A program made the position numbers and the translations under genes. 64,000 nucleotides of DNA, from NCBI RefSeq assembly GCF_020905375.1, contig NZ_JAJJBU010000023.1, positions 1 to 64,000 of the forward strand, in the 5' to 3' direction. Positions 18,833 to 28,955 of this stretch are shown in pieces. Within the stretch, counting starts at the first letter, position 1, and the number at the start of each line of letters is the position of its first letter. This DNA is from Arthrobacter cryoconiti (lineage in GTDB: Bacteria > Actinomycetota > Actinomycetes > Actinomycetales > Micrococcaceae). Under the pieces are notes generated by a model. The model worked only from the letters and a program-made list of their open reading frames with translations, made no database searches and was not told the DNA's origin.

Positions 18833-18870
18833 GGGGTGGAAACTCCTTGTAAGTAGTGGCCGGTCAAGCG

Positions 18871-19374
18871 TTAGGGAGTTACGGTTGAGAATCCGCCAGT
18901 GGATCCAAATCCGTCGGTTCCGCGCACCGATTCCGGCAGTTCTGCTACCAACTCAAACGCTGCCTGCTCTACGCGTTGAATCACTAGTTGTGCAATTCTA
19001 TCGCCACGGGACAGGGATAGTGCCTGATGGCTGTCCGTATTGAGCAGGGTGACAGCAATTTCGCCCCTGTAGCCTGCATCCACCGTGCCCGGGCTGTTGA
19101 CAATGCTCAGGCCGTGTTTCGTGGCAAGCCCGGAGCGAGGATGTATCAGGGCAACGTAGCCAAATGGCAGCGCTAGCGAGACTCCTGTTGGTACGAGTGC
19201 CCGTTCGCCGGGAGCGAGCATCACGTCAATTCTGGTCCGCAGATCCGCCCCTGCGTCGCCCGGATGGGCGTAGCGAGGTGGCTCGATACCGTCGTCGAGC
19301 ATGTGCAGTTGCACGCTCAGGGTGGGAACCGCAGCAGCGGCGTCGGGCAGCTCATGGGAAGTCTGATTCGTCAC
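18871..19374 (-). CDS. dut: dUTP diphosphatase
   Basis: A 167-residue trimeric dUTPase that hydrolyses dUTP to dUMP, keeping uracil out of DNA and feeding dTMP synthesis. All five family motifs are visible: HPGDAGADLRT (I), HPRSGLATKHGLSIVNSPG (II-III, with VDAGYRGEI), RGDRIAQLVIQ (IV) and the C-terminal nucleotide-capping arm RGTDGFGSTGGF (V). The first 25 residues are a variable extension. It is divergent from the DUF3093 gene, as Rv2697c is from Rv2698. Confidence 0.96.
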   Translation of the reverse strand: MTNQTSHELPDAAAAVPTLSVQLHMLDDGIEPPRYAHPGDAGADLRTRIDVMLAPGERALVPTGVSLALPFGYVALIHPRSGLATKHGLSIVNSPGTVDAGYRGEIAVTLLNTDSHQALSLSRGDRIAQLVIQRVEQAAFELVAELPESVRGTDGFGSTGGFSTVTP

Positions 19375-19480
19375 AGAAGCCCACTCTATCCCGAAGCTGC
19401 GGCTTGGCTCCCACCGTCGGCATCAGAGCAGAACAGGAGACGAATATGAATAACCGCGCAAAAGGTGAAAAGCTTGGCTC

Positions 19481-19963
19481 ATGTCTTCAGAGCAGGCGCT
19501 CAACGCCACCCCCGTCTCCACAGCCCGTTACACCGAAAAATTGTGGCCCAACTTTTGGGCGTGGGTCATTGTGGTCGGGCTTTCCGCCGCCGGGATCTTG
19601 ATTTTCATCCCGATCAGTAAATTTGCAGGGATGACAGCCTTCTTTGGCATGTTGGTCATCCAATCCTTGCTCCTAGTGCTTTCCACCCCGAAAATCGAGG
19701 TCACCGAACAAACCCTGCAGGTTGGCCGTGCAGTCATTGAACACGGCGATATTGGTGCGGTCACCGTTTTCCACGGCGACGATGCCACCGCCCAAAGGGG
19801 CGTCAAACTCAACGGTTTGGCTTATCTTTGCATCCGTGGGTGGATTAAACCCGTGGTGAAAATCGAGGTCACCGATCCGGCAGATAGGACCCCCTACTGG
19901 CTAACGTCCTCGCGGAACCCCGAGCGACTAGCTGCTGCTCTTCTGGCGCAGAAGCACAGCTAG
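19481..19963 (+). CDS. DUF3093 membrane protein
   Basis: A 160-residue protein with two membrane segments near the N-terminus (WAWVIVVGLSAAGILIFIPIS and MTAFFGMLVIQSLLLVLS), followed by a PH-like cytosolic domain with the ending PYWLTSSRNPERLAAALLA. It matches the actinobacterial DUF3093 family at the Rv2698 position; function unknown. The ribosome binding site for the ATG at 19481 is weak. A much better one (acaggaga) lies upstream of an out-of-frame ATG at 19446. The DUF4193 gene usually found next to it in related genomes is absent here. Confidence 0.85.
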   Translation: MSSEQALNATPVSTARYTEKLWPNFWAWVIVVGLSAAGILIFIPISKFAGMTAFFGMLVIQSLLLVLSTPKIEVTEQTLQVGRAVIEHGDIGAVTVFHGDDATAQRGVKLNGLAYLCIRGWIKPVVKIEVTDPADRTPYWLTSSRNPERLAAALLAQKHS

Positions 19964-20104
19964 GAACAACTCGGTTATAGCTAAGCGCCTCCGAGCTTGC
20001 CTGTTATCGGCATTCCGTTCACGCCACGCCTAGGCCGGTAGTAGGATTTGGCACCGTTGCGTGGCAAAGTTTTGAAGTGACACACAATGACTTTGGAGGG
20101 CTCT

Positions 20105-21469
20105 ATGACGGATCTACGTTTGGTGGGTGTGCATGAAGACGGCGAACACCTACTTCTCAGTGGAACCGGCGGGGAGATATTTTCGCTGCCCATCGATGAG
20201 GCCCTGCGACTGGCCACGATAAGGTCCCCGCACCGCCCGTCACAGTCCACCGGCACAGGCATACGCTTGTCCCCGCGTGAGATCCAAGCCCAGATTCGCA
20301 GTGGTGCTTCAGCTAGCGATGTTGCGGAGCATGCTGGGCTTTCCCTGGAGCAGGTTCGCCGTTATGAAGGCCCGGTTTTAGCTGAGCGCGAACATGTAGC
20401 TCAACTAGCTCGCAAAGTGATTGTGGCCCCGGCCGCTACCGGCCGCGACGGCTATCTGTCGGTCTTCGGCGACAGCCCCGTCAGCCTTGGCGAAATGGTC
20501 ATGCACCGCCTGAACGCCTTCGGCATAGACACCTCAACCCTTCGATGGGACGCCTGGCGAGTTCACGATGGCTCATGGACCGTTACCGCTGACTTTGAAC
20601 CCGGCACGGACCGCCCAGCAAGCAGCATCGGCGAACCCGCCCCCGCACGGTGGACTTTTCACACGGGACGCAAAACGCTTTTCAACGCCAACCGCTGGGC
20701 CCAGCAGCTAAGCGAACTGGAACCCCTTGACGGACCAGTCCCGGAACGTCGCTTGAGTGCGGTCGTCGACAGGCCTTTTGACGTTGAAGCTGACACCCCG
20801 CAAGAAAATTCCTCTGGCAAAGACACAGATGTTGCAAGCGCTGCGGAGACGCCAGGAGGCGTCGTTTCGGACGGCGAAGCCCCGGCGGCCGACGCCAAAT
20901 ATCCAGGCAATGGCCTACTTGACATGCTGCGTTCCAAGCGCGGCCAGCGACTTGGCCTCGATGAGGACGGCGACGATGAATTGGCGGCCATGCTCGGTGG
21001 CCAGCCAGAGGCGATGGGCAAGAACGAAACAGAAACCTCCTCCCTCCTCGACGACGACAGCTCGCACAACGCTGCGGAGGACTCACCTGCCGCCCGCGGA
21101 AAAAAACATCTTCGGGCGATCCCTTTCTTGACGCTGGCTCCTAGCGTGCACGGCGAGGGCGAGCCCCCTGTTGTGGGGGTGGGCGAAGTTAGCCCCACAA
21201 CACGCGAAATTACCGTCTCAGGAGCTCCCTCTGTGCGGCACCCAGCCAGCGGACAGCAGACGTCCACGGGCAACATCGGGCTCTCGCAGTCAGGCAATAA
21301 TGGGCAGCCCACACTACCAAAACTGGGCATCGATGGCAGCGCCGGAGAGCAGCAAGATCAATCGGACATAGAAGTGGCGGCACGGCTTGAACGCAAAGCT
21401 ACGGCCAAACCAAAACGATCAAGCGTGCCCAGCTGGGACGAGATCGTGTTTGGTACCAAAGGCGACTAA
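20105..21469 (+). CDS. sepH: Septation protein SepH (DUF3071)
   Basis: A 454-residue cell-division protein. In Streptomyces and Mycobacterium SepH binds FtsZ through an N-terminal helix-turn-helix domain and stimulates protofilament assembly. Here that domain is seen at about residues 50-110, with LSPREIQAQIRSGASASDVAEHAGLSLEQVRRYEGPVLAEREHVAQLA. A DUF3071 N-terminal strand region precedes it (MTDLRLVGVHEDGEHLLLS). The C-terminal half is acidic and disordered, ending in a conserved basic tail, RSSVPSWDEIVFGTKGD. The ATG at 20105 is chosen because ggaggg lies 6 bases upstream. Confidence 0.9.
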   Translation: MTDLRLVGVHEDGEHLLLSGTGGEIFSLPIDEALRLATIRSPHRPSQSTGTGIRLSPREIQAQIRSGASASDVAEHAGLSLEQVRRYEGPVLAEREHVAQLARKVIVAPAATGRDGYLSVFGDSPVSLGEMVMHRLNAFGIDTSTLRWDAWRVHDGSWTVTADFEPGTDRPASSIGEPAPARWTFHTGRKTLFNANRWAQQLSELEPLDGPVPERRLSAVVDRPFDVEADTPQENSSGKDTDVASAAETPGGVVSDGEAPAADAKYPGNGLLDMLRSKRGQRLGLDEDGDDELAAMLGGQPEAMGKNETETSSLLDDDSSHNAAEDSPAARGKKHLRAIPFLTLAPSVHGEGEPPVVGVGEVSPTTREITVSGAPSVRHPASGQQTSTGNIGLSQSGNNGQPTLPKLGIDGSAGEQQDQSDIEVAARLERKATAKPKRSSVPSWDEIVFGTKGD

Positions 21470-21476
21470 GCGCGCT

Positions 21477-22766
21477 TCAGCGGCGTTTGCGCAATTTTTG
21501 CGTCCCGCCTGCACGTTGCGTTACGGGTATTCGCAGTAGCGGCACTTCACGTTCAGCCTTAGTGATGGACCCGTGCTGTCCAACCACCTCGATCGCTTGC
21601 GGGCGTACCCTGCGCAGATCGTAAAATGCAATGCTATCCCGGGCGATGACCAAAACGTCGCCGATGCGGCTGGCAGCTTCGGGGCGAACCTCACCAAACA
21701 ATCCTGCGTCTATCGCCTGATTGCGCGTGAGCACCCATGCTTTGTTGGCAAAACGCTCCAGCCATGCGGCTATCAATTTATCGCGGACGGATTCTGTGGA
21801 GTCAGGCTCCAGATACAACTGCACCATGCGAGGCTCCCCCGCGGTATGGCGTACTCCAGCCACCAACTCCGGAAACTGCGAATAATCAATCCGCGCATTC
21901 CGCGGCACATCCACCATGCCGTGATCAGCCGTGAGCAAGATCAACGTGTCCGCTGGCACTGTAGCGGCCAGGCGCTTCATGGCAGCGTCCAGTTCCTCAA
22001 GCTGGTGCTCCCACTGCGGAGAGTCGGCCCCGTAGGAGTGTCCTGCTTTATCCAGTTCGCCCCAGTACAGGTACATGAGCATTTGTGGGTGGGCAGCCAA
22101 CGTCTGTGCAGCTAGCTCAACCCGAGCCTGTGGGGAGGTCGCCCCTAAGAACGTGCTGCCCCGTAAGGCCGCCGCCGTCATGGGCGAGTGCGCAAATTTG
22201 GGTAGGCTCACAGTCGCCGTCGGAATACGCCCTTGAAGCTGTTCAAATACTGTGGGGAAGGGCTGCCATTGCTGGGGGTCCACGCCGTCATCCCAGTTGC
22301 CGAGCAGGTTCACTACTTTGTCTTGGTCCGGGTCTAGAACGTCATAGCCGAGCATGCCATGGAGCCCAGGTACGACGCCGGTTCCCAGACTGCTAAGTGA
22401 CGTCGCCGTCGTACTGGGGAAAGCTGCGTGCAGGGTCCGCGGATGCTCCCCAGCAGTATCAGCTGCCACGACTGAGCGAAGAAAAGGCGCATGAGCACCC
22501 TTCTGTTTGAGCAAAGACTTGCCCAGGCCATCGACCAACACCACACAGATGCGCTTGGCAGCGGGTAGGTGCAGCACATTGGCAAAGTCATCGTCGCCCA
22601 TGGCGGCCGCCGCACTTGTGAAGACGTCTGCCACAGAAGCTGAACCATAGGCAGGTGCCGGGGGAAGAGGCGCTTGTCCTGTCAGCGCAAGGGGCGAAGG
22701 GAGGCCTTGTTCAGCGCTGAAGCCAGAGACTGACTCGGTGGGCTTGATGTCTGCCACCTCGCTCAA
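21477..22766 (-). CDS. Alkaline phosphatase-superfamily protein (nucleotide pyrophosphatase/phosphodiesterase type)
   Basis: A 429-residue metal-dependent phosphoesterase. The two-metal site is visible as VVLVDGLG (metal Asp, about 76-83), the nucleophile loop FPSTTATSLSSLGTG, YWGELDKAGHSYG and TADHGMVDV. There is no signal peptide, so it is probably cytosolic. The natural substrate is unknown. The start overlaps the stop of the DUF5998 gene by ATGA, so the two are coupled. The convergent sepH gene ends 7 bases away. Confidence 0.9.
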   Translation of the reverse strand: MSEVADIKPTESVSGFSAEQGLPSPLALTGQAPLPPAPAYGSASVADVFTSAAAAMGDDDFANVLHLPAAKRICVVLVDGLGKSLLKQKGAHAPFLRSVVAADTAGEHPRTLHAAFPSTTATSLSSLGTGVVPGLHGMLGYDVLDPDQDKVVNLLGNWDDGVDPQQWQPFPTVFEQLQGRIPTATVSLPKFAHSPMTAAALRGSTFLGATSPQARVELAAQTLAAHPQMLMYLYWGELDKAGHSYGADSPQWEHQLEELDAAMKRLAATVPADTLILLTADHGMVDVPRNARIDYSQFPELVAGVRHTAGEPRMVQLYLEPDSTESVRDKLIAAWLERFANKAWVLTRNQAIDAGLFGEVRPEAASRIGDVLVIARDSIAFYDLRRVRPQAIEVVGQHGSITKAEREVPLLRIPVTQRAGGTQKLRKRR

Positions 22767-23449
22767 CGCCGGTAGTGGTTGCGGCCCAGACGTTGGCCAA
22801 GGACAGGGAATTTGGGTCCCTGCGCGGGCGTTCCTGGGTGGTTAGCTACTCCGGAACCAGTGTTCACGCTTCGCAGCGCACGGGCAAAGGCTTTGGCGTC
22901 CGCCACTGCTGCCAATCCGTCAGCTTCTGCGCTGATACGCAAGGCAATATCCTCTTGGGCGATCGATCCCGTGTAGCCATGATCTGCGTCGCACGCGGGG
23001 TCTCCGCAGGACGCGGGTCCCATATCGAGTCGCTGTCCACCCGACCAGGCTATGGAGACTGTCAGCTCGCGGGCCGGATCAGATGGCTTGTAGTCCTGAG
23101 GCTGCGCATAGGTGTAACTGAGCACCACTGAACGTATCTGATCCACCGGGACGGACTCCGTGGAGACCTGAGCCACCACCTGCTCGCCGGCGTCGTCAAG
23201 TTGCTGATCATCCACATGGGTGACCACCAACATTTCTTCGGTCAGTACCAGAACGGTGATGTGACGGTGTACTTCGGTGCGGTCAAAATGTGTTTCTAGG
23301 TGTATCAGGTGCGCCAGTGGGTTAGCACCGTCCAATGCGTCACTAACAACGTCCTGTACCAAGCGCGGATAAAACCCAGACCGTTGCAGGGCCGATTCAA
23401 GATCGCGGTCCGTGGTCCTCGCCGAGGGTCCGGCTCCAAAGCTGTTCAT
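22763..23449 (-). CDS. DUF5998 family protein
   Basis: A soluble protein of about 228 residues, conserved in Actinobacteria and lacking an assigned function. Recognisable blocks are LQRSGFYPRLVQDVVSDAL near the N-terminus, HLETHFDRTEVHRHITVLVLTEEMLVVTHVDD, and GPASCGDPACDADHGYTG, whose paired Cys and His residues could bind metal. ATG at 23449 is preferred, with taggtc upstream; an ATG at 23473 is also in frame. It is the first gene of a pair with the phosphodiesterase-like gene. Confidence 0.83.
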   Translation of the reverse strand: MNSFGAGPSARTTDRDLESALQRSGFYPRLVQDVVSDALDGANPLAHLIHLETHFDRTEVHRHITVLVLTEEMLVVTHVDDQQLDDAGEQVVAQVSTESVPVDQIRSVVLSYTYAQPQDYKPSDPARELTVSIAWSGGQRLDMGPASCGDPACDADHGYTGSIAQEDIALRISAEADGLAAVADAKAFARALRSVNTGSGVANHPGTPAQGPKFPVLGQRLGRNHYRR

Positions 23450-23490
23450 TGACCTATTTTCGCACTTTGGCACAGACTAAAGCGAACCCA

Positions 23491-26166
23491 TCAGGAAATC
23501 ATGGCCCGTCGGGCGCTATCGGTACGCTGGGCCGGGTTGCCGATGCGCAGATCTGCGGCCAAGACGCTCACTTTGTTGGGTCCCACCAGAACCGGGTTCA
23601 ATTCAAGCCAGGCAATGTCCGGGTGCTCGTCCTTGAGCAGTGCCACACGAGCCACCAGATCCTCAAGTGCAGCCACGTTACCGGCCGGCAAACCTTCATA
23701 ACCAAAGAGCTTCACTGACGCACGAGGCCCCCTGACTAGTTCTTCCACATCCCGGGTGGAGAGCGGAGGTACCCGGTGTGACCAATCGTTGAGTAAGTTC
23801 ACGGCATCGCCGGAAAGGCCAAAAGAGACAACGGGTCCCAGCAAGGGGTCCTCGATGGCACGCAGGGTGCACGACTGCCCCACTTCCGCCATGCTTTGTA
23901 CTTCAAATTCCGTACTGCCGTAAGGTTCCAGTAGCTTGCGCATCTGGGCGATGTTGCGACGCAACGATTGAGCGTTTTCAATGTTGATGCGCACGCCGCC
24001 TAGATCCAAGCGGTGCCGCAAAGTCGCGTCAAGGGTCTTGATGGCGACCGGCCAACCAAGCCGTTCGGCTGCGGCCACGGCCTCGTCTTCGCTAGAGAAC
24101 GGAACGGACTCAAGCACTTCAATCCCATAATGAGCCAGTAGCTCCGCTGTCCGGAGAGGATCAAGAGTGAGAAGCTCATTGCCCAGGACGTCTTCCCTCC
24201 AGCGCTCCAGGATCTGCGCTGCCGCTTGAGGAGCCACACCACGGGGCGGATCAAAGCTGGGTGTTTCCAGCGTCAGCCATTGCGCATAAGAGGTCACAGC
24301 TGCGAGCGCCGCAATTGCTGCTCCGGGGCTGGAATAGGCTGGCAGCCCATCCCCCAGCTGCCGGTTTACATGGATACGCACGTCGACGATCCCGGTGAAG
24401 ACGGCCACCACGGGTTTGCCAGCCTGTTCGGAGCACTTTTTGAGTGTCTCCGCGATGACATCAACTCTGAGCCCGACGACCGGCAGCAAGGTGACGATAG
24501 CCTGATCTACGTCTGGACGCGCCAGCACTTGTGACAAGGTGCGTTGGAGCAGCGGGAGTGCCACAGATTGGCCTGTGTCCAACTTCAGATCAGCGATGAT
24601 TCCGGCCACACGTAAACCTTCTTGCTCGGCGGCGTCGGCCACCACCTTGCCCAAGGCCAGCGAGTTGCTCAGGATGGCTAAGCCCGGCCCCTTGGGTAAC
24701 GGCTGACTCACCAGAATCTGAGCGACGTCGGCCAACTGTTCAATGGTGTCAACCCTGATGACGCCGGACTGGCGAAGCATGGAATCCAGGGCTCCGCTGG
24801 GGGCCTGCGTGGTTCGTACTGCATGCCCCGGGGGTAAACGAAGGCCCATGGTGTCAGATTTCGCCACAATGACAGGCTTACGCCGGGCTAATCGCCGGGA
24901 GATTCGGGAGAATTTGCGTGGGTTTCCGATGGATTCCAGGTAGAGGGCGCACACTGTGGTGTTGGGATCGTCCTCCCAAAACTGCATCAGGTCATTTCCT
25001 GAGACGTCAGCTCGGTTGCCGGCTGAAAGGACGGTGGAAAGTCCCACTTCGCGTCGGCTCAACGACGCGTACAAGGACACTCCGATGGCCGCAGACTGGG
25101 TAAAAATGCCCAGTCCCCCGCGTCGGAGCGGAACTGGTGCCATCGACGCGTTCAAGGACACTGCTGGATCGGTGTTGGCCAATCCCAGGGACGCCGGACC
25201 CACTAGCCGCATGCCATTGGCCCGGGCTTGGCGCACTAAGGTGCGCTGGAGCGCCATGCCCCGTTCGCCGTCGTCGGCAAACCCTGCTGTTGCCACCACC
25301 AGCCCCTTGACACCTGCGGCACCGCATTGTTGGACCACAGAGAGCAGTTGCTCATACGGGACGGCAATGACGGCCAAGTCAACGGGGCCCGGAACTTCGC
25401 CAATAGTGGCGTAGGGCATCATGCCGGAGACTTCCAGAGCTTCCTGGTTGACCGCATACAGTGCCCCCGTGAATCCGTCCTCAACCACGTGCTCCAGTAA
25501 TTGCTGCCCAACGCTGCCCCACGCCCGGCTGGCCCCGATGACGGCTACGGAGCGCGGTGCTACCAACCCCGTCACACTGAGGGCCTCGGCACGGTGTTCA
25601 CGCGATTCCATGACTGCCCGCGATTTTTCGGTGGGATCAATATTGAAGGCCAATGAGACCACTCCGTCATCAAAGTGCCGATGGACCTCGTAGCCGGCGT
25701 CGGAGAAGACCTGCATCATCTTCCGGTTTTCCGGCAAGACTTCCGCGGTAAATTTACCGATCCCGTTTTCCCTGGCAGCCGCAGCAAGGTGCTCCAGAAG
25801 GATCGAGCCAAGCCCGCGCCCCTGATTCGCATCCGAGACGTTGAACGCCACCTCGGCCTCTGCAGGGTTGTCCAAACGGTCGTAGCGGCCAATCCCTATG
25901 ATCTCCACACCATGGGTGATGACAAACGCCACCCGATCCCTGTAGTCCAGTTCCGTGAACCGGCGCAGTTCTTTGGGAGTCAGCTGTGACTTGTAGGTAA
26001 AGAAGCGCAAATAGATAGAATTCTGGGACTGCGCCATGTGAAACGCTTGGACAGCGTCGGCATCGTCGGCTCTCATGGGACGTAAATGTCCCGTCCCGCC
26101 GTCTCGCAGGACGACGTCTGCCTCCCAATATGCCGGATATACGGGTACGGACTCTGGCTTCACCAT
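23491..26166 (-). CDS. GNAT acetyltransferase fused to NDP-forming acyl-CoA synthetase (Pat-like protein acetyltransferase)
   Basis: About 891 residues. The N-terminal GNAT domain (about 15-180) carries the acetyl-CoA motif NQGRGLGSILLEHLAAAA. It is followed by a CoA-binding Rossmann domain (APRSVAVIGASRAWGSVGQQLLEHV), two ligase-CoA domains and a C-terminal ATP-grasp domain (LAHYGIEVLESVPFSSEDEA). The order GNAT-then-synthetase is the reverse of Salmonella Pat and matches the type described for Streptomyces PatA. Such enzymes acetylate lysines in acetyl-CoA synthetase and other proteins. The frame stays open to 27168, but that part is antisense to parC; ATG 26166 gives a normal N-terminus, with a weak ribosome binding site. 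Confidence 0.88.
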   Translation of the reverse strand: MVKPESVPVYPAYWEADVVLRDGGTGHLRPMRADDADAVQAFHMAQSQNSIYLRFFTYKSQLTPKELRRFTELDYRDRVAFVITHGVEIIGIGRYDRLDNPAEAEVAFNVSDANQGRGLGSILLEHLAAAARENGIGKFTAEVLPENRKMMQVFSDAGYEVHRHFDDGVVSLAFNIDPTEKSRAVMESREHRAEALSVTGLVAPRSVAVIGASRAWGSVGQQLLEHVVEDGFTGALYAVNQEALEVSGMMPYATIGEVPGPVDLAVIAVPYEQLLSVVQQCGAAGVKGLVVATAGFADDGERGMALQRTLVRQARANGMRLVGPASLGLANTDPAVSLNASMAPVPLRRGGLGIFTQSAAIGVSLYASLSRREVGLSTVLSAGNRADVSGNDLMQFWEDDPNTTVCALYLESIGNPRKFSRISRRLARRKPVIVAKSDTMGLRLPPGHAVRTTQAPSGALDSMLRQSGVIRVDTIEQLADVAQILVSQPLPKGPGLAILSNSLALGKVVADAAEQEGLRVAGIIADLKLDTGQSVALPLLQRTLSQVLARPDVDQAIVTLLPVVGLRVDVIAETLKKCSEQAGKPVVAVFTGIVDVRIHVNRQLGDGLPAYSSPGAAIAALAAVTSYAQWLTLETPSFDPPRGVAPQAAAQILERWREDVLGNELLTLDPLRTAELLAHYGIEVLESVPFSSEDEAVAAAERLGWPVAIKTLDATLRHRLDLGGVRINIENAQSLRRNIAQMRKLLEPYGSTEFEVQSMAEVGQSCTLRAIEDPLLGPVVSFGLSGDAVNLLNDWSHRVPPLSTRDVEELVRGPRASVKLFGYEGLPAGNVAALEDLVARVALLKDEHPDIAWLELNPVLVGPNKVSVLAADLRIGNPAQRTDSARRAMIS

Positions 26167-26250
26167 AGAATCACTGTACCGACATGTTTGCATTACTAGG
26201 CCAATGTCCGGCAGTAACATCCGCAGCACAGAATAGGAACCCCCGCCACC

Positions 26251-28881
26251 ATGGCCAAGCGCCAACCGCCAGTAGACGATGACTTCACCGAGAACATTGT
26301 TGATATAGACGTCTCCAGCGAAATGGAAGGCTCCTTCCTGGAGTATGCCTACTCGGTGATTTACTCCCGCGCGCTCCCTGATGCCAGAGACGGCCTCAAG
26401 CCTGTGCAGCGCCGCATCCTCTACATGATGGCGGATATGGGCCTTACCCCGGATAAGGCGCACGTCAAGAGTGCTCGCGTGGTGGGCGAGGTCATGGGCA
26501 AGTTGCACCCACATGGTGACTCTGCCATCTACGACACCATGGTGCGTATGGCCCAATCGTGGACCCTGCGCCTGCCGCTCATTGACGGGCATGGCAACTT
26601 CGGTTCGCTCGATGACGGCCCCGCGGCATCCCGTTACACGGAAGCCAGACTCGCCGCACCGGCTCTGGCCTTGACGGGCAACCTCGGCGAGGACGTGGTG
26701 GACTTCGTGCCCAACTACGACGGCCAAATTATGCAGCCTTCGGTGCTCCCTGCGGCGTACCCCAACCTTTTGGTCAATGGCGCCACCGGCATTGCCGTGG
26801 GAATGGCGACCAATATGGCACCGCACAACCTCGGTGAGGTCATTGCAGCCACTCAACATTTGATCGCCAACCCCGATGCCACTCTCGAAGACATTATGGC
26901 GTACATCCCGGGCCCGGACCTGCCCTCCGGAGGCCGGATTGTAGGCCTTGCCGGCATTCGGGACGCCTACGCCACTGGCCGGGGGTCGTTCAAGACACGG
27001 GCCAAGATCGCTGTCGAACAGCTCTCGCCTCGCCGCGTTGGATTGGTCGTCACCGAACTGCCATACCTGATCGGACCTGAAAAGGTTGTTGAGAAGGTCA
27101 AAGACGCGATCAACGCCAAGAAACTTGTGGGTATTTCGGATCTCGTCGATCTGACGGACCGCAAACACGGACTGCGTTTGGTCGTGGAAATCAAGAATGG
27201 TTTCAATCCCGCCGCTGTCATGGCCCAGTTGTACCGATACACCCCCATGGAAGACTCATTCGGCATTAATAACGTGTGTCTGGTGGACGGACAGCCCCAG
27301 ACTCTTGGTCTGGTGGAACTGCTCAAGGTCTTCCTCACTCATCGGATTGACGTGGTCCGGCGCCGGACAGCTTTTCGCCTGGGAAAAAAGCAAGACCGCC
27401 TGCATCTGGTAGAAGGCCTGCTCATCGCGATCGTCGAAATTGACGAGGTGATTGCGATCATCCGCACCTCCGATGAGGTGGCGTCTGCGCGTCAACGTCT
27501 CATGGACATTTACGACCTCACCGAAGTCCAAGCCGACTACATCCTGGCTCTTCGTCTGCGTCAACTCACTCGGTTCTCCCTAGTGGAGTTGGAGAGCGAA
27601 CGCGATGAGCTGCACCGGGAAATTGCCGAACTTCTTGCGATCCTTGAATCCCGGGAAATTCTCCATCAGCTGGTCTCGGACGAGTTGGGCGAGGTTGCAG
27701 CCAAATACGCTACGCCACGGCGCACAGTTTTGCTGGAGTCCGAGGCAATGGCCCCATCAGTGGCTAAGGCTCTTGCCGCGGCCGGGCCGGCTGGGAATGG
27801 AAAACTGGCTCCACTGGCGTTGGAAATAGCCGATGACCCCTGTTGGGTGGTGCTCAGCGCAACTGGACAAATTGCCCGCACGTCCACAGCTGACACATTT
27901 ACCGACAACGGTGCCAGAAGCAAGCACGACGTGTTCGCCTCGATTGTGCGCACCAGTGCCCGCTCCGAGGTGGGCGCGCTGACGTCACTGGGCAGGATGG
28001 TGAGGCTACAGGTGGTTGATATGCCCGCGCTTCCCCCAACCAATGCCCTTCCGAACTTGGCTGGTGGAGTAGCCGCCAAAGAATTCATTACCCTGACCAA
28101 GGGCGAAACTCTGATCGGGTTTGTCCCGCTCAACGAGGTCTTCGCTGTGGGCACAGCTGCCGGAGTCGTCAAACGCATCATGCCCGAGTACCCGTTGAAC
28201 CGGGATGAGTGGGACTTCATTGCCTTGAAGCCCAAGGACCGTGTGGTCGGCGCCGCAGTAGCCCCGGACGACGCCGATCTGGTGTTTATCTCCGCCCAAG
28301 CCCAACTGCTGCGGTACAGTGCCGCGAACGTTCGCCCGCAAGGCCGCTCCGCTGGCGGTATGGCTGGAATGAAACTAAGCGCCGGTGACTACGTTATTAG
28401 CTTTGCTGTGGTTTCCCCGTCCGACGAAGACGCAGTGGTAGTTACTGTGGCCGGGGGGCAGGAGGCTCTGCCCGGGACGCCTTCGGGCAGCGCGAAGGTC
28501 ACAGCTTTTGCTGAATATCCCACCAAAGGACGGGCCACGGGCGGTGTCCGCGCCCACCGGTTCGTCAAGGGCGAGGACAGGCTCACACTGGCTTGGGCTG
28601 GCCACGGTCCAGCTAAGGCGTCCACGTCCTCTGGGGTGGCCCGGGCGCTACCCGTCGAGCACGGGCATCGAGATGGCTCAGGCGTTGCATTGTCTGCTGT
28701 CATTGATTTACTCGGGCCCAACTTGACGGCACCCAACACTCCGGTGCCCAGTCCAACTCCCAACAGCGCAGATGCGGCTAGCAGCACGGAGCCAACACCC
28801 CGAGAGCTGTCCGCGCCGTCGGCTCATCCCACTCCCGTCCCGGATGCGTTGCAGGAGGCGTTTGATCTCCCCACTGACTAG
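26251..28881 (+). CDS. parC: DNA topoisomerase IV subunit A (GyrA/ParC family)
   Basis: An 876-residue type IIA topoisomerase breakage-reunion subunit that decatenates chromosomes with ParE. The N-terminal winged-helix and tower region carries [17 protein letters not shown], the quinolone-determining segment [20 protein letters not shown] and catalytic Tyr129 in RYTEARL. A coiled coil follows ([25 protein letters not shown]). The C-terminal beta-pinwheel lacks an obvious GyrA box, and the parE partner is nearby, so parC fits better than gyrA. The C-terminus has a Pro/Ser-rich tail of about 55 residues. It is divergent from the GNAT fusion gene. Confidence 0.92.
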   Translation: MAKRQPPVDDDFTENIVDIDVSSEMEGSFLEYAYSVIYSRALPDARDGLKPVQRRILYMMADMGLTPDKAHVKSARVVGEVMGKLHPHGDSAIYDTMVRMAQSWTLRLPLIDGHGNFGSLDDGPAASRYTEARLAAPALALTGNLGEDVVDFVPNYDGQIMQPSVLPAAYPNLLVNGATGIAVGMATNMAPHNLGEVIAATQHLIANPDATLEDIMAYIPGPDLPSGGRIVGLAGIRDAYATGRGSFKTRAKIAVEQLSPRRVGLVVTELPYLIGPEKVVEKVKDAINAKKLVGISDLVDLTDRKHGLRLVVEIKNGFNPAAVMAQLYRYTPMEDSFGINNVCLVDGQPQTLGLVELLKVFLTHRIDVVRRRTAFRLGKKQDRLHLVEGLLIAIVEIDEVIAIIRTSDEVASARQRLMDIYDLTEVQADYILALRLRQLTRFSLVELESERDELHREIAELLAILESREILHQLVSDELGEVAAKYATPRRTVLLESEAMAPSVAKALAAAGPAGNGKLAPLALEIADDPCWVVLSATGQIARTSTADTFTDNGARSKHDVFASIVRTSARSEVGALTSLGRMVRLQVVDMPALPPTNALPNLAGGVAAKEFITLTKGETLIGFVPLNEVFAVGTAAGVVKRIMPEYPLNRDEWDFIALKPKDRVVGAAVAPDDADLVFISAQAQLLRYSAANVRPQGRSAGGMAGMKLSAGDYVISFAVVSPSDEDAVVVTVAGGQEALPGTPSGSAKVTAFAEYPTKGRATGGVRAHRFVKGEDRLTLAWAGHGPAKASTSSGVARALPVEHGHRDGSGVALSAVIDLLGPNLTAPNTPVPSPTPNSADAASSTEPTPRELSAPSAHPTPVPDALQEAFDLPTD

Positions 28882-28955
28882 AGCCCGGAGCAGTTTGCTG
28901 TCCACGGCGTAAAAATGGCAAGCATCGTAACCCGGGAACACCATAGACTGGCCAC

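Noticed and set aside
26167-27168. N-terminal extension of the GNAT fusion gene
   Set aside because: Antisense to conserved parC sequence; the GNAT family N-terminus begins near 26166.
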